A stretch of DNA of 64,000 nt, from the NCBI GenBank assembly GCA_009929315.1, contig SAAS01000003.1, forward strand, positions 1 through 64,000. The letters run 5' to 3'. The notes below the pieces were generated by a model that made no database searches, was not told the DNA's origin, and saw only the letters and a list, made by a program, of their open reading frames with translations. Of the stretch, positions 1 to 8,889 are shown piece after piece. Source of the DNA: Clostridia bacterium. Its GTDB lineage: Bacteria > Bacillota > Clostridia > Oscillospirales > Oscillospiraceae. The position numbers and the translations under genes were made by a program. The number at the start of each line of letters is the position of its first letter. Position 1 is the stretch's first letter.

Positions 1-59
1 TAACTGTAAACCCATACTGCCGACACGAAACGATAATATCTTAACTGCTTAAATTCACA

Positions 60-149
60 TCAATGAGCCCGTGACATCAATACTACCGTCTCAACGTGGC
101 ATGGAGTTATCATATTGATGCCGGGCATGTGTTTGGCTGATTTTTCGTA
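60..149 (-). pseudogene. Remnant: C-terminal end of an RlmD/RumA-type rRNA methyltransferase
   Basis: A 29-codon minus-strand reading frame ends in CHVETVVLMSRAH and a stop at 60-62. It closely matches the last residues of the intact rlmD product in this window (CHVETVVLMTRVEG). CHVETVVLM is the usual C-terminal signature of the RlmD/RumA family. A stop lies just upstream (150-152) and no methyltransferase domain precedes it, so only the 3' tip is left. It is either debris of a second family member or a duplicated tip of rlmD. The match is seen directly; its history is inferred. Confidence 0.55.
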
Positions 150-190
150 TTAGGGAATACGTCTACAGTCATTTCTTAAGATTTTCTGTT

Positions 191-208
191 CGCGGAAATA
201 TTTCCGCG
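191..208. repeat. Perfect 18-bp palindrome in the intergenic stretch 1-332
   Basis: CGCGGAAATATTTCCGCG is its own reverse complement. It lies about 125 bases beyond the 3' end of the methyltransferase gene that ends at 333. No T-run follows on either side, so it is not a typical terminator. It could be a protein-binding site or a cruciform. Apart from this and the rlmD remnant I see nothing recognisable in 1-332. Confidence 0.4.
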
Positions 209-332
209 GTTTAATTCGTTCTCGGAAACAAGTCGAAACTTTTTAAGGCCCTAAAGCCCGTAACTGGAGTATTATGATACGGAATTTGACGTATGGTGAC
301 TTGCTTTGTTTTGCATCTGGGTTAACAGTACA

Positions 333-1088
333 TTATTCTTTAACAGCTTTCATTCTAATTCTCACATAATCAGCATGCCATTTATCATCATAAAACAATT
401 TGTTTAGCAACTTCTTAACTGTTTCCGTTATAATTTCTTCCTGAGCGGCTTCAGAGATATTCTCAAACGGAGTTTTAATAAACATATGAATCCAATCGGA
501 TAAACCGTTTTCCCCTTGCAGCTCCGTCATCCTGTCAAACAATATGGCATAGGTTACTTTAAAGCCCGCCCGTTCAAGCAAAGCAGAGTACTCGCCGATG
601 GTGGGAAAATAAAAGGGAAATTGATAAGAGAATCCGGGTTTTTCGAATTCTGCTTTCAGCGCATCATGAATCAGTGCGTTGTTCCCGTGTCCACCGAATT
701 CGAAAACAAATTGTCCGTTTGGATTGAGCGAACGATAGACACATTGCAGTAAATCAGGCTGTTTCTTTCGCTCGATCCAGTGAAACACGGCATTGGAAAA
801 TACAACATCTACCGGTTCCGGCAACGTGAAATTTGTTGCATCCCCTTCCAAAAAGGAAAGCCCGGGATGCTTTTCCTTGGCGATTTGCAGCAAATCGCCA
901 GAGGCGTCCATGCCGAGTACAAGCATTCCCTCCTCGGCAAGCTTTTGTGTCAAAGCACCATTTCCGCACCCCAAGTCCAGCACGGTGGTTTGATCCATTT
1001 TATCAATCAATTCCGTTAAATCATTTCCATATTGATGTACGAAGGAAAAATCCTGCGTATATTTTTTTGCGTCCCATTTAATGTTCAA
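333..1088 (-). CDS. Class I SAM-dependent methyltransferase (trans-aconitate methyltransferase-like)
   Basis: A 251-residue cytoplasmic methyltransferase with a Rossmann fold. Motif I is VLDLGCGNG near residue 37, the acidic end of strand 2 is GMDAS near 58, and a GDATNF segment follows near 82. The VFSNAVFHWI stretch is typical of Tam and related small-molecule methyltransferases, which methylate carboxyl groups. The C-terminal third is variable and gives no substrate clue. The start is TTG at 1088, chosen because GGAAGGG lies seven bases upstream and the next ATG falls inside conserved sequence. It runs in the same direction as rlmD but about 275 bases separate them, so it is probably its own unit. 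The family call is firm, the substrate unknown. Confidence 0.75.
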   Translation of the reverse strand: MNIKWDAKKYTQDFSFVHQYGNDLTELIDKMDQTTVLDLGCGNGALTQKLAEEGMLVLGMDASGDLLQIAKEKHPGLSFLEGDATNFTLPEPVDVVFSNAVFHWIERKKQPDLLQCVYRSLNPNGQFVFEFGGHGNNALIHDALKAEFEKPGFSYQFPFYFPTIGEYSALLERAGFKVTYAILFDRMTELQGENGLSDWIHMFIKTPFENISEAAQEEIITETVKKLLNKLFYDDKWHADYVRIRMKAVKE

Positions 1089-1142
1089 GGCTTAGCCCTT
1101 CCATTCTTTTTTATAACTTCCTGACCTGTTCCCACGCACACG

Positions 1143-1250
1143 CCAAAACGCAAAACATCTATCCTGTACTCTCGCCAAGCCACAAAAACGTAAAACTTCT
1201 ATCTTGTCATGTCGTGAAAGCCTATTTTAAATCCTGTCTTCTCGCTAACG
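1143..1250. repeat. Imperfect direct repeats, about 40-bp period, between the methyltransferase and rlmD
   Basis: Two good copies (1143-1179 and 1180-1220) share the core AAAACGYAAAACWTCTATC followed by TGT and TCG blocks. A third, degraded copy runs from 1221 to 1250. No open frame or known element covers them. The remaining intergenic sequence shows nothing else. Confidence 0.4.
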
Positions 1251-1362
1251 GAATCCGACCCGATAGACTGATTCCCTCGTACAGGAGAAATCACGTTCTG
1301 AGCGTACAATTCGAAAACCTCAAAACCACAGAAATGGCTTATTTACTGGGGTTTCCGTGCAT

Positions 1363-2736
1363 TCACCCTTCTACCCTTGTCATCAAAACTACCGTCTCGA
1401 CGTGGCAGGTTCTGGGGAACATGTCGACGGCGGTGCCCTTTTTGGGCAGATAGCCGCGCTCGGAAAAAAGCTTGAGGTCACGCGAAAGCGTTGCGGGGTC
1501 ACAGGATACATAGACCACTTTCTCGGGTGACATTTTCGCAATTTCGTCAATCAGTTCAAGGGTAAGCCCTTTTCTCGGAGGATCCACGACAACCGTGTCG
1601 GGACTGACTCCCGCAAGTGAGAGCTTTTTTGCGGCTTCGCCCGCGTCGCCGAGGAGAAACTCGGCATTTTTTATTCCGTTTGCCTCGGCATTCTGGCGCG
1701 CGTTCAATATGGCGGAAGGCTCAATCTCGGCGCCGTAGACGAATTTTGCGCCCCGTGCAAGACAAAGGCTTATGGTTCCGGCACCGCAGTAAAGGTCGAG
1801 CACGATGCCCGCACCGCCCTCGCTTGCGTAATCGAGCGCACGCATATAAAGCTTTTCCGCCTGAGGAGGATTTATCTGATAAAAGCTCATCGGCGAAATT
1901 CTAAAGCGCAGGCCGCACAGCTCGTCCTCAAGAATTTCGCTGCCCCAAAGCGTGTGGAAGTCGCCGGAAAGTATCGTGTTGCCCTTTGACTTGTTAATGC
2001 ACAGAACAATACCCGTAAGCTCGGGGCAATCCCGGCGCAGACAGTTAATCAGCTCCTGCGTGTTTTCATGAAGACCGCGTGCTGAAACTACGCAGGCGAC
2101 GGACTGCGGAGTTCGCTTGCTGCAGCGGATAAAAATACTGCGAATTTGCCCCTTGCCCGTGATTTCATCGTAAGCGGCAGTGCCCGTTTCATCCATAAAA
2201 CGCCGCAATGCCGCCGCACAACGCACGGAAAGCTCTGTTTGGATAAGGCAGTCGTCAGCGGGGATTATACTGTGGCTGCGTTCGCGGAAAAAGCCCGTAA
2301 CCGCATTGCCTTGCTCGTCCTGCCCGACGGCGAAGATGGCTTTGTTTCGGTAGCGCAGAGTTTCACCCTCGTCCGCGCCGAGGATTTCTTCGATGTGAAA
2401 AGGCAGGCCTGCCACGCGGCGGAAAAGCTCGTTAACTCTGTCAAGCTTGAAACGAAGTTCTTCCTTGTAGCTCATGTGCATCAGATCACAGCCGCCGCAC
2501 TTGCCGAAAATCGGACAGGCGCTTGAAATTCTTTCGTCGGAAGGCTTAATAAGAGATAATCCCTTTGCGTAAACGGCGGAGGACGTGACTTTCAAAATCA
2601 GTAGTTCCCAGACTTCGCCGACAAGAGCCTTGTCCACAAAGACGGCTCTCCCCGCGATACGGCAGACGCCCGCGCCCGTGCTTGAATAGCCGGTTATCTC
2701 CGCCGTATATGTTTGGTTTTTGGCAAGCTCGTCCAT
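1363..2736 (-). CDS. rlmD: 23S rRNA (uracil-C5)-methyltransferase, RlmD/RumA family
   Basis: A 457-residue enzyme that methylates C5 of a uridine in 23S rRNA (U1939 or the related U747 site) using SAM. An N-terminal TRAM RNA-binding domain (about 1-60) is followed by the four iron-sulfur ligands C74, C80, C83 and C163. The SAM motif VLDLYCGAGTISL and the catalytic cysteine in YVSCDPATL follow, and the protein ends with the family signature CHVETVVLM. All key residues are present. The start is ATG 2736 with GGAGGT five bases upstream. Firmicutes usually carry one or more copies (RlmCD type), so exact target specificity cannot be read from sequence. A decayed copy of the 3' tip lies at 60-149. 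Confidence 0.92.
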   Translation of the reverse strand: MDELAKNQTYTAEITGYSSTGAGVCRIAGRAVFVDKALVGEVWELLILKVTSSAVYAKGLSLIKPSDERISSACPIFGKCGGCDLMHMSYKEELRFKLDRVNELFRRVAGLPFHIEEILGADEGETLRYRNKAIFAVGQDEQGNAVTGFFRERSHSIIPADDCLIQTELSVRCAAALRRFMDETGTAAYDEITGKGQIRSIFIRCSKRTPQSVACVVSARGLHENTQELINCLRRDCPELTGIVLCINKSKGNTILSGDFHTLWGSEILEDELCGLRFRISPMSFYQINPPQAEKLYMRALDYASEGGAGIVLDLYCGAGTISLCLARGAKFVYGAEIEPSAILNARQNAEANGIKNAEFLLGDAGEAAKKLSLAGVSPDTVVVDPPRKGLTLELIDEIAKMSPEKVVYVSCDPATLSRDLKLFSERGYLPKKGTAVDMFPRTCHVETVVLMTRVEG

Positions 2737-2988
2737 CGCGACCTCCGAAATAGTGGGGAAATTTATTGATATAAATCATGAGCATTCTGTATGAAGTTAT
2801 ATAATCAAAATATTTTAACATAAATTCAGGCATATTTACACTTTATTTTTTCGTTTCTTATGGTAGAATAGGCTCGGTCGGGTATAGCGGCTTTGCCGTT
2901 TGAGTACGACACGAATACGAAAATATATAGATTCAAATTCTTTGCGTCACGATAATTGTTTGAGTTTTTTCACCGAAAGGAATCCGAA

Positions 2989-4326
2989 ATGAAAGAAATA
3001 CTGAAAGGTATACTGAGCATTTTTCTGGTGCTTCTCATAGGAATACTCGGAGTTGTTGTTTATCTCAATTACAGCCAGCACGTTGAGCAGGAAAAAGCTC
3101 TGATAGCCGCGCAGGCAACCCCCGAACCGACTCCGACTCCGACACCAACACCCACGCCGACAGATACTGAGCCGACAAATGTTGCAAATGTCAAGCTTGC
3201 GGTCTGCGGTGACATTGTTGTTCACTCGGGAATCAACGAAGAAGCTAAAAAAGCGGACGGAACATATAATTACGTTTCGATTCTCGGCGGATCGGGCAGC
3301 TTTGTTACAGCCGCCGATTATGCAATGTGTACCATGGAAACCACTTTTCCCGACACAACGGCTTATAGCGGCTACCCGATGTTCAAGTCCCCCGCGTCAC
3401 TTGCTTCAAGCCTCAAGGGCTTTGGATTTGACATGATTAACACCGCGTCAAACCACTGCATGGACAGCCTCCAGCAGGGGCTTATACGCACTCTGGACGT
3501 TCTCGACCAGAACGGGCTTGATCATGTGGGAACCTATCGTACTCAGGAGGAACGGGATAAAAACAACGGAATCCTTGTCAAGGACATAAACGGCGTCAGC
3601 TTCGCAATTTTAAGTTTTACCTACGGTACGAACGCGATTCCGGTTACTGGCTTTGAATATTCTGCGAATATCTTTATGAAGGACTACCTCACAACAGTCG
3701 AGGATATAGACTACGACAAGCTTGATGCCGACATGGCCGCTGCCCGCGCTCTAAATACGGACATGATTATCGTCATGATGCATTGGGGCAACGAGTATTA
3801 CACGGAGCCTGTCGATTACCAGAAGGAGCTTGCCGATTACCTTTTTGCCGAGGGCGCTGACATTATTCTCGGAGGTCACTGTCATGTTCCCGAGCCCGTT
3901 GAACTGCGCCATGTCGTGGATAATGAGGGAAATAAAAAAACGGGGCTTATCGCGTATTGTCTCGGCAACTATATTTCCTGTCAGGACGACAAATATACAA
4001 ATCTTACGGCGGTTTTGAACATCGACGTTCAGAAGAACATCGACACGGGTGAAACCTATCTCAAAAATGTGAACTACGCGCCGATGTTTATGGTGGACCT
4101 TACAGATTACGGTATCAGCTCAGATTGGCGATACAGGCTCTGGAACCTGCAATCGGCCATCGCGGAATATCAGAGCGGCAACAACCTCGGCGTAATCAAC
4201 GAGTCGCTTTATAATTCAATGGTTACGGGTCTTGAGGATATCCACAGTATTATGGGCATTGACTTCGACTATTGCAATAACGGCGGCGTCGATGTAGCCA
4301 AATGGGAGCAGGAGAATATCGAATAA
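2989..4326 (+). CDS. CapA-family protein, membrane-anchored, with PT-repeat linker
   Basis: A 445-residue protein. One N-terminal membrane segment (about 8-28) is followed by an extracellular proline-threonine linker (EPTPTPTPTPTPTD, about 45-60). The rest is a CapA/PgsA metallophosphoesterase-like domain: AVCGDIVVHSGI near the start, a SNHCMD motif, MHWGNEY and GGHCHVPEPVE. CapA homologues take part in poly-gamma-glutamate capsule synthesis, but isolated copies such as this, without capB or capC, usually have no established role. The start is ATG 2989 with GAAAGG upstream. It faces the next gene tail to tail with only five bases between stops. Family firm, function open. Confidence 0.8.
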   Translation: MKEILKGILSIFLVLLIGILGVVVYLNYSQHVEQEKALIAAQATPEPTPTPTPTPTPTDTEPTNVANVKLAVCGDIVVHSGINEEAKKADGTYNYVSILGGSGSFVTAADYAMCTMETTFPDTTAYSGYPMFKSPASLASSLKGFGFDMINTASNHCMDSLQQGLIRTLDVLDQNGLDHVGTYRTQEERDKNNGILVKDINGVSFAILSFTYGTNAIPVTGFEYSANIFMKDYLTTVEDIDYDKLDADMAAARALNTDMIIVMMHWGNEYYTEPVDYQKELADYLFAEGADIILGGHCHVPEPVELRHVVDNEGNKKTGLIAYCLGNYISCQDDKYTNLTAVLNIDVQKNIDTGETYLKNVNYAPMFMVDLTDYGISSDWRYRLWNLQSAIAEYQSGNNLGVINESLYNSMVTGLEDIHSIMGIDFDYCNNGGVDVAKWEQENIE

Positions 4327-4331
4327 CGACC

Positions 4332-5300
4332 CTAAAAAAACAGAGGGTATGCGAAATATGTAATGAGGGCGGACAAAACACCGTGAAGCAGCTTTCCGAA
4401 AGTGTGCCGAGCGGGGGATAGTCCGCCCTCTCTTATTATCGCCGCCGCCTGCGCATGAACCGATACTCCGCCCCAGCCGATTATCAGCGAACAGAGCGAG
4501 AGATTCACGGCGCTCACGCTAAGACCGATAAGTGAGCTTGTTCCCGTGCCCAGCTCCAAAAAGCCCGTAAGCAAACTGCGAGAGAAATGAAGCTCTGTTT
4601 TTAAATACACGGAGATTGCGCCGCTGAGAGAGGAAAGAGTACCGGCTTCGTCCAGAAGTCCGACAAGGACGCTGAAAAAAACGACAAATCCACAGACTGT
4701 TACCATTGCGGCGGCGGCACGCTTTACGCTGTCCGTGAAAGCCTCGGAGATACCGGATGAACCTGAGGGAAGCGTCGGAGTTACACTCCCGCTTTGCCCT
4801 CCGCTCATAAGCATTCCCGTTAGAAATGCCGCAATTACATGGACGAGGTAGAGAAAATAACCAATTTTTAAACTGCCGAAAACCGCGCTTCCCGCAACGG
4901 AGATAATAAACGCGGGCCCGCAATTGTTGCAGAAGCCGAGAAGCCTTTCGGCTTCTTTTTTTTGCAGTACTCCCTTTGCGTAAAGCTCCGAAACTGAAAT
5001 CGCTCCAAGAGGGTAGCCTCCCGCGATTCCGAGAAAAAATGCCGTGCTCCCCGTGCCGGAAACTCCGAACAGGCGTTTTGTAACGGGTGCGAACACTTTG
5101 CCGAGTCTTTGCGGAAGACCCAGCTCCATAAGGACATTGCTCAGAACAGCGAAGGGAAAAAGCGAAGGAATTATGACTCCGGAACAAAGCAGAAGACCGG
5201 CTTTTGCCCCGCCTGCGGCGGCAGTCGGACAAATTATTAGCCCCAACAACGCGCATAGCGCCAGTGAAACCGAAATGAAAAAAGAAACGCGCGCTTTCAA
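4332..5300 (-). CDS. ylbJ: Sporulation integral membrane protein YlbJ
   Basis: A 322-residue polytopic membrane protein of the YlbJ/nucleoside-recognition (Gate) family, with about eight hydrophobic segments. Family motifs include SGVIIPSLFPFAVLS, GIAGGYPLGA and FCNNCGPAFIISVAG. In Bacillus subtilis ylbJ is a mother-cell gene under sigma-E, needed for spore cortex formation. The start is TTG 5300: AAAGGAGGTG stands six bases upstream and the protein then begins directly with a signal-anchor. A longer in-frame ATG at 5393 lacks such a site. It diverges from yqfC, so the 5300-5418 interval probably holds two promoters, possibly both sporulation-type, but I cannot assign the elements. Confidence 0.85.
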   Translation of the reverse strand: MKARVSFFISVSLALCALLGLIICPTAAAGGAKAGLLLCSGVIIPSLFPFAVLSNVLMELGLPQRLGKVFAPVTKRLFGVSGTGSTAFFLGIAGGYPLGAISVSELYAKGVLQKKEAERLLGFCNNCGPAFIISVAGSAVFGSLKIGYFLYLVHVIAAFLTGMLMSGGQSGSVTPTLPSGSSGISEAFTDSVKRAAAAMVTVCGFVVFFSVLVGLLDEAGTLSSLSGAISVYLKTELHFSRSLLTGFLELGTGTSSLIGLSVSAVNLSLCSLIIGWGGVSVHAQAAAIIREGGLSPARHTFGKLLHGVLSALITYFAYPLFF

Positions 5301-5418
5301 AAAAACACCTCCTTTGCAGTGATATATTGTATGTGCAAATAAGGGCGCGTTTTCCTTATATTGCAATACTGCTAAAACAGATTCTTTGCGCATAGACTTA
5401 TTTGAGGTGGTGAATCAG

Positions 5419-5688
5419 TTGAAAAAAACTGTGCGCAAACGCCCGATAACCGAGCGCTGCAGACTGCCCGCAGAGCTTGTACCGGGCGTACCCCGAGTGA
5501 CTCTGTCAGGTGCGAGTGAGGCACAGATTGAAAATCACGGCGGGCTAAAAAGCTATACCCAAGACCTGATTGAAATCAAGGGCAGAAACATTCTGCTGCA
5601 AATTCGCGGCGAGGATTTGGAGCTGACGGCGATGACAAAAACGGAGCTCGTCATTCGCGGAATTATCGTTGCGGTAGAGTTTTGCTAG
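5419..5688 (+). CDS. yqfC: Sporulation protein YqfC
   Basis: An 89-residue YqfC-like protein containing VTLSGASEAQIENH and ending IIVAVEFC, close to the usual family length of about 93. In B. subtilis yqfC is a sigma-E-dependent sporulation gene placed just before yqfD, phoH, ybeY, dgkA and era, the order seen here. The start is TTG 5419 because GAGGTGG lies eight bases upstream; an in-frame ATG at 5386 has no ribosome site. It stops 13 bases before yqfD and is clearly cotranscribed with it. The molecular role is unknown, probably linked to YqfD at the forespore-facing membrane. Confidence 0.88.
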   Translation: MKKTVRKRPITERCRLPAELVPGVPRVTLSGASEAQIENHGGLKSYTQDLIEIKGRNILLQIRGEDLELTAMTKTELVIRGIIVAVEFC

Positions 5689-5701
5689 GGGAGGGCGTTC
5701 T

Positions 5702-6934
5702 TTGGAAAGACTTTCTGACACGGCAAGGGGCTATGCCGTGATAAAAGCAGTCGGCGTCGAGCCAACCGGAATAATCGACCGCTGCGCGGCGGAAGGGCTT
5801 GAGTTCTGGGGCGCTTATCCCGAGGACGATTACACCCTTATATTTCGCACAAGACTTAATAAGGCGCAGACAGTTCTGGGCTTTGCCGAAAAATGCGGCT
5901 GTGAACTTGAAATCTTGGAAAAACGCGGCTTACCTATCGAGGCAAAGAAGCTCAGACACCGCTATGTGCTTTGGGGCCTGCCCGTTGTTTTTCTTATCCT
6001 GCTGGTTTTCTCTTCTTTGTTTATATGGAAAATAGATATTGAGGGCAACAGTACCGTGAGCGATATCGAGATACTAAACGCGCTTGAGGACAGCGGAGTT
6101 TTTATCGGAAGTTTCTCTCCGAATTTCACTAGCGACAATATCAGAAGCCGCGTACTCATAAAAATTCCCGAGCTGAAGTGGATCAGCGTCAGCGTTTTCG
6201 GGTCGAGAGCGCTGATTGAGGTTCGCGAGCGCACAGACATACCGGAGCTTCTCGATGAGGACGAGGCAATTAAAATTGTTGCGGAGCAGCCGGGTATAAT
6301 AGAACAGATGAAGGTTCTGCGCGGCTTTCCGCTATATAAAAAGGGGCAGACAGCGGCGGAAAACGATACACTGATTGACGGCGCGGTTCCGAGTTCCTTC
6401 AATAAAACGGAGCTCATGCACGCCGAGGGCAGCGTAATAGCGCGGACTTGGTATGAAATTTGCGCCGTAATGCCGCTTGAATACAATGAAAAAGTGTATT
6501 CGGGGGAGGTGAAACGCAGATTTGCGCTCATTGCCTTCGGCAATCGCATAAATTTTTACCGTAACAGTAGAATTTTTGATACGAACTGTGATAATATCTT
6601 GAGGAAACAAACGCTCGGCATTAAAGGCTTTTTTGAGCTTCCCATCGCGCTTGTGACCGAGAAGTCGCGCTTTTATGAGCTTGAAACCGCAAGCGTTTCG
6701 GAAGAAACGGCAAGGGCGCTGCTGGAGGCGCGGGCAAACAAAGAACTGAGATCCAAAATCGGCGAGGACGGCGAAATAATAAGCGCCGAATTTACCTTCA
6801 GCGTCATTGACGGCTTTGCCGTCGGAACGCTCCGTGCCGAGTGCAGAACGAATATTGCCGCGGAAGAAAAAATGACCGCGGAGGAGATAAACGCGGCTTT
6901 GGCCGCCGGAGAGGAACGAAACAAAGATGATTGA
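5702..6934 (+). CDS. yqfD: Sporulation protein YqfD
   Basis: A 410-residue membrane protein of the YqfD family. A cytoplasmic N-terminal domain of about 90 residues is followed by one transmembrane helix (about 95-112) and a long extracytoplasmic part. That part begins with a POTRA-like segment (IDIEGNSTVSDIEILNAL) resembling FtsQ/DivIB. The family is made in the mother cell during sporulation. The start is TTG 5702 with GGGGAGGG upstream. The last eight bases overlap phoH, which indicates translational coupling. Length is normal for the family. Confidence 0.88.
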   Translation: MERLSDTARGYAVIKAVGVEPTGIIDRCAAEGLEFWGAYPEDDYTLIFRTRLNKAQTVLGFAEKCGCELEILEKRGLPIEAKKLRHRYVLWGLPVVFLILLVFSSLFIWKIDIEGNSTVSDIEILNALEDSGVFIGSFSPNFTSDNIRSRVLIKIPELKWISVSVFGSRALIEVRERTDIPELLDEDEAIKIVAEQPGIIEQMKVLRGFPLYKKGQTAAENDTLIDGAVPSSFNKTELMHAEGSVIARTWYEICAVMPLEYNEKVYSGEVKRRFALIAFGNRINFYRNSRIFDTNCDNILRKQTLGIKGFFELPIALVTEKSRFYELETASVSEETARALLEARANKELRSKIGEDGEIISAEFTFSVIDGFAVGTLRAECRTNIAAEEKMTAEEINAALAAGEERNKDD

Positions 6935-7952
6935 AAGAATTATGCCGGTTGACCGAATGGAGCAGATAATCAGCGTTTTCGGCTCATTTGACAGAAACAT
7001 ACACATTATCGAAACCGAGCTTGCCGTCAAGGTAATCGACAGGGAGGCCGAGCTTCATATAACGGGCGAAGCGGAAAACGTGATGTACGCGGAAAAGGCA
7101 ATATCGGGGCTACTGTCCCTTGCCGCGCGCGGTGAAAACATCGACGAGCAGAACGTGCGATACATCATCAAGCTCGTGCGGGAGGGCGCCGAGAGCCAGA
7201 TTGACAAGATAGCGGGCGATGTTATCTGTATAACAAGCAAGGGCAAGCCGGTAAAGGCAAAAACCATCGGGCAGAAGGAATACGTGGACGCAATTGCAAA
7301 AAACACGATAACGCTCGGCGTTGGTCCGGCGGGAACGGGCAAGACCTACCTCGCGGTAGCCGCCGCCGTCGCCTCCTTCAGAAATAAAGAGGTCAACCGC
7401 ATTATCCTGACCCGACCCGCTGTTGAGGCGGGGGAACGGCTCGGCTTTCTGCCGGGTGATTTGCAGAGCAAGGTTGACCCCTATCTGCGCCCCCTTTACG
7501 ACGCGCTTTTCGATATGCTCGGCACGGAAACCTACAACAAGTACCTTGAGCGCGGCAATATCGAGGTTGCGCCCCTCGCCTATATGCGCGGCAGAACACT
7601 TGACGACAGCTTTATAATCCTTGACGAGGCGCAGAATACCACGCCCGAGCAGATGAAGATGTTTTTAACCAGAATCGGCTTCGGCTCAAAGGTCGTCGTC
7701 ACGGGCGACATCACGCAGATTGACCTTCCGGGGGACAAGCCGAGCGGACTTAAGGAGGCCATGAAGGTTCTTAAGGGCCTTGAGGACATTAAAATTTGTA
7801 TGCTGACAGGCGCGGATGTTGTCCGTCATGTTCTTGTTCAGAGGATAATAAAGGCCTACGAGGAGCTGGATAAGAAGCGCGCCCAGCCCGCACCGAAAGC
7901 GGCGCCCGCCAAAAACACGGCACAAAAAACCTACAAGAGGAAAGACCAATGA
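6927..7952 (+). CDS. phoH: PhoH-family ATPase (YbeZ)
   Basis: A 341-residue cytoplasmic P-loop protein. The first 110 residues form a KH-like domain. The ATPase core follows with Walker A GPAGTGKT at 133-140 and a Walker B FIILDEAQN near 230. PhoH/YbeZ proteins work with YbeY in ribosome and RNA quality control; here ybeY follows with a four-base overlap, the classic pairing. The C-terminus ends in a lysine/alanine-rich tail. It is translationally coupled to yqfD upstream. The ATPase assignment is firm, the exact RNA substrate is not known from sequence. Confidence 0.92.
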   Translation: MIERIMPVDRMEQIISVFGSFDRNIHIIETELAVKVIDREAELHITGEAENVMYAEKAISGLLSLAARGENIDEQNVRYIIKLVREGAESQIDKIAGDVICITSKGKPVKAKTIGQKEYVDAIAKNTITLGVGPAGTGKTYLAVAAAVASFRNKEVNRIILTRPAVEAGERLGFLPGDLQSKVDPYLRPLYDALFDMLGTETYNKYLERGNIEVAPLAYMRGRTLDDSFIILDEAQNTTPEQMKMFLTRIGFGSKVVVTGDITQIDLPGDKPSGLKEAMKVLKGLEDIKICMLTGADVVRHVLVQRIIKAYEELDKKRAQPAPKAAPAKNTAQKTYKRKDQ

Positions 7953-8446
7953 AGCATAAAGTTTACCTTACCCGTGAAAAGCGCGGTTTGGGTCAGCTCT
8001 CGGCAAGGCTTTTAATTGTCAGGGCGCTTAATGCCGCGCTTTTGGCCGAGAAAATTGAGGTCCCCTGTGAGGTTAGCGTTTTACTGACCGACGACGAGGG
8101 CATTCACAGGCTCAATAAGGAATTTCGGAATGTGGACAGCGCGACGGACGTGCTCTCCTTTCCGGCAAATGAGTTTGCCGCGGGCGGCTTTGCTCCGGAG
8201 CTTGCGGAGCGAAATCCGAAAACGGGACGAGCTGTGCTGGGCGATATGGCGCTCTCGCTCGAGCGCGCCTCCTCTCAGGGAGAGGAGTTCGGACACGGCA
8301 CGAAGCGCGAAATTCAGTACCTGACTGTCCACAGCGTTTTGCACCTTCTAGGTTATGACCATGTCGACGAGGGCGAGGGAAAGCGCGTTATGCGCGAGCG
8401 CGAGAAGGAAATTATGGCTCGTATTGAGGGCGTGAGGGAAGAATGA
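7949..8446 (+). CDS. ybeY: Endoribonuclease / 16S rRNA maturation factor YbeY
   Basis: A 165-residue zinc-dependent single-strand endoribonuclease acting in 16S rRNA 3'-end maturation and ribosome quality control. The zinc ligands are H128, H132 and H138 in HSVLHLLGYDH, matching the family H-x3-H-x5-H pattern, although the usual HG at the first position is HS here. TDVLSFP near residue 66 is the second family signature. It overlaps phoH by four bases and dgkA by four bases, so the three are translationally coupled. Length is at the upper end of the usual 150-165. Confidence 0.95.
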   Translation: MKHKVYLTREKRGLGQLSARLLIVRALNAALLAEKIEVPCEVSVLLTDDEGIHRLNKEFRNVDSATDVLSFPANEFAAGGFAPELAERNPKTGRAVLGDMALSLERASSQGEEFGHGTKREIQYLTVHSVLHLLGYDHVDEGEGKRVMREREKEIMARIEGVREE

Positions 8447-8889
8447 AAAGTTTTATATACGCTTTTCACGGTTTTTTCGAAACGGTTAGAACGCAGCGCA
8501 ATATGCGCGTGCACCTTTGCTTTGCGTTCTATGTGGTTTTAGCGGGGCTTGTTACGCATATTTCAAAATCCGAATGGGCGGCGGTACTGATTTGCATAGG
8601 GCTTGTGACGGCGCTGGAGTGCCTCAACACAGCCTTAGAGAGTTTAAGCGATGCTGTTCATCCCGAAAAGTGCGAGGGCATCGGGATAGCCAAGGACGCC
8701 TCAGCGGGCGCTGTGCTCGGCGCGGCTTTAATCTCCGCCGTTGTTGGCGGAATCGTGTTTTTTAACGCACAAAGCTTTGACGCGGCGCTTAAGTTTTTTA
8801 AAGCGCAAACTCTAATATCGATACTGATAATACTTACGCTGATACCCCTTATTTTATTTGTTCGGGGCAGAAAGAGAGAAACGAAATGA
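8443..8889 (+). CDS. dgkA: Diacylglycerol/undecaprenol kinase family membrane protein
   Basis: A 148-residue integral membrane kinase. The family signature E59-x2-N62-T-A-L-E66 and the DAVHPEKCEGIGIAKD loop are present, with three membrane helices. In Firmicutes this DgkA type mainly phosphorylates undecaprenol, feeding the lipid carrier pool for peptidoglycan. Typical members are about 120-130 residues; this one adds a C-terminal hydrophobic helix (about 120-140) ending in RGRKRETK. It overlaps both ybeY and era by four bases. Substrate preference is inferred from phylum, not from sequence. Confidence 0.88.
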   Translation: MKSFIYAFHGFFETVRTQRNMRVHLCFAFYVVLAGLVTHISKSEWAAVLICIGLVTALECLNTALESLSDAVHPEKCEGIGIAKDASAGAVLGAALISAVVGGIVFFNAQSFDAALKFFKAQTLISILIILTLIPLILFVRGRKRETK

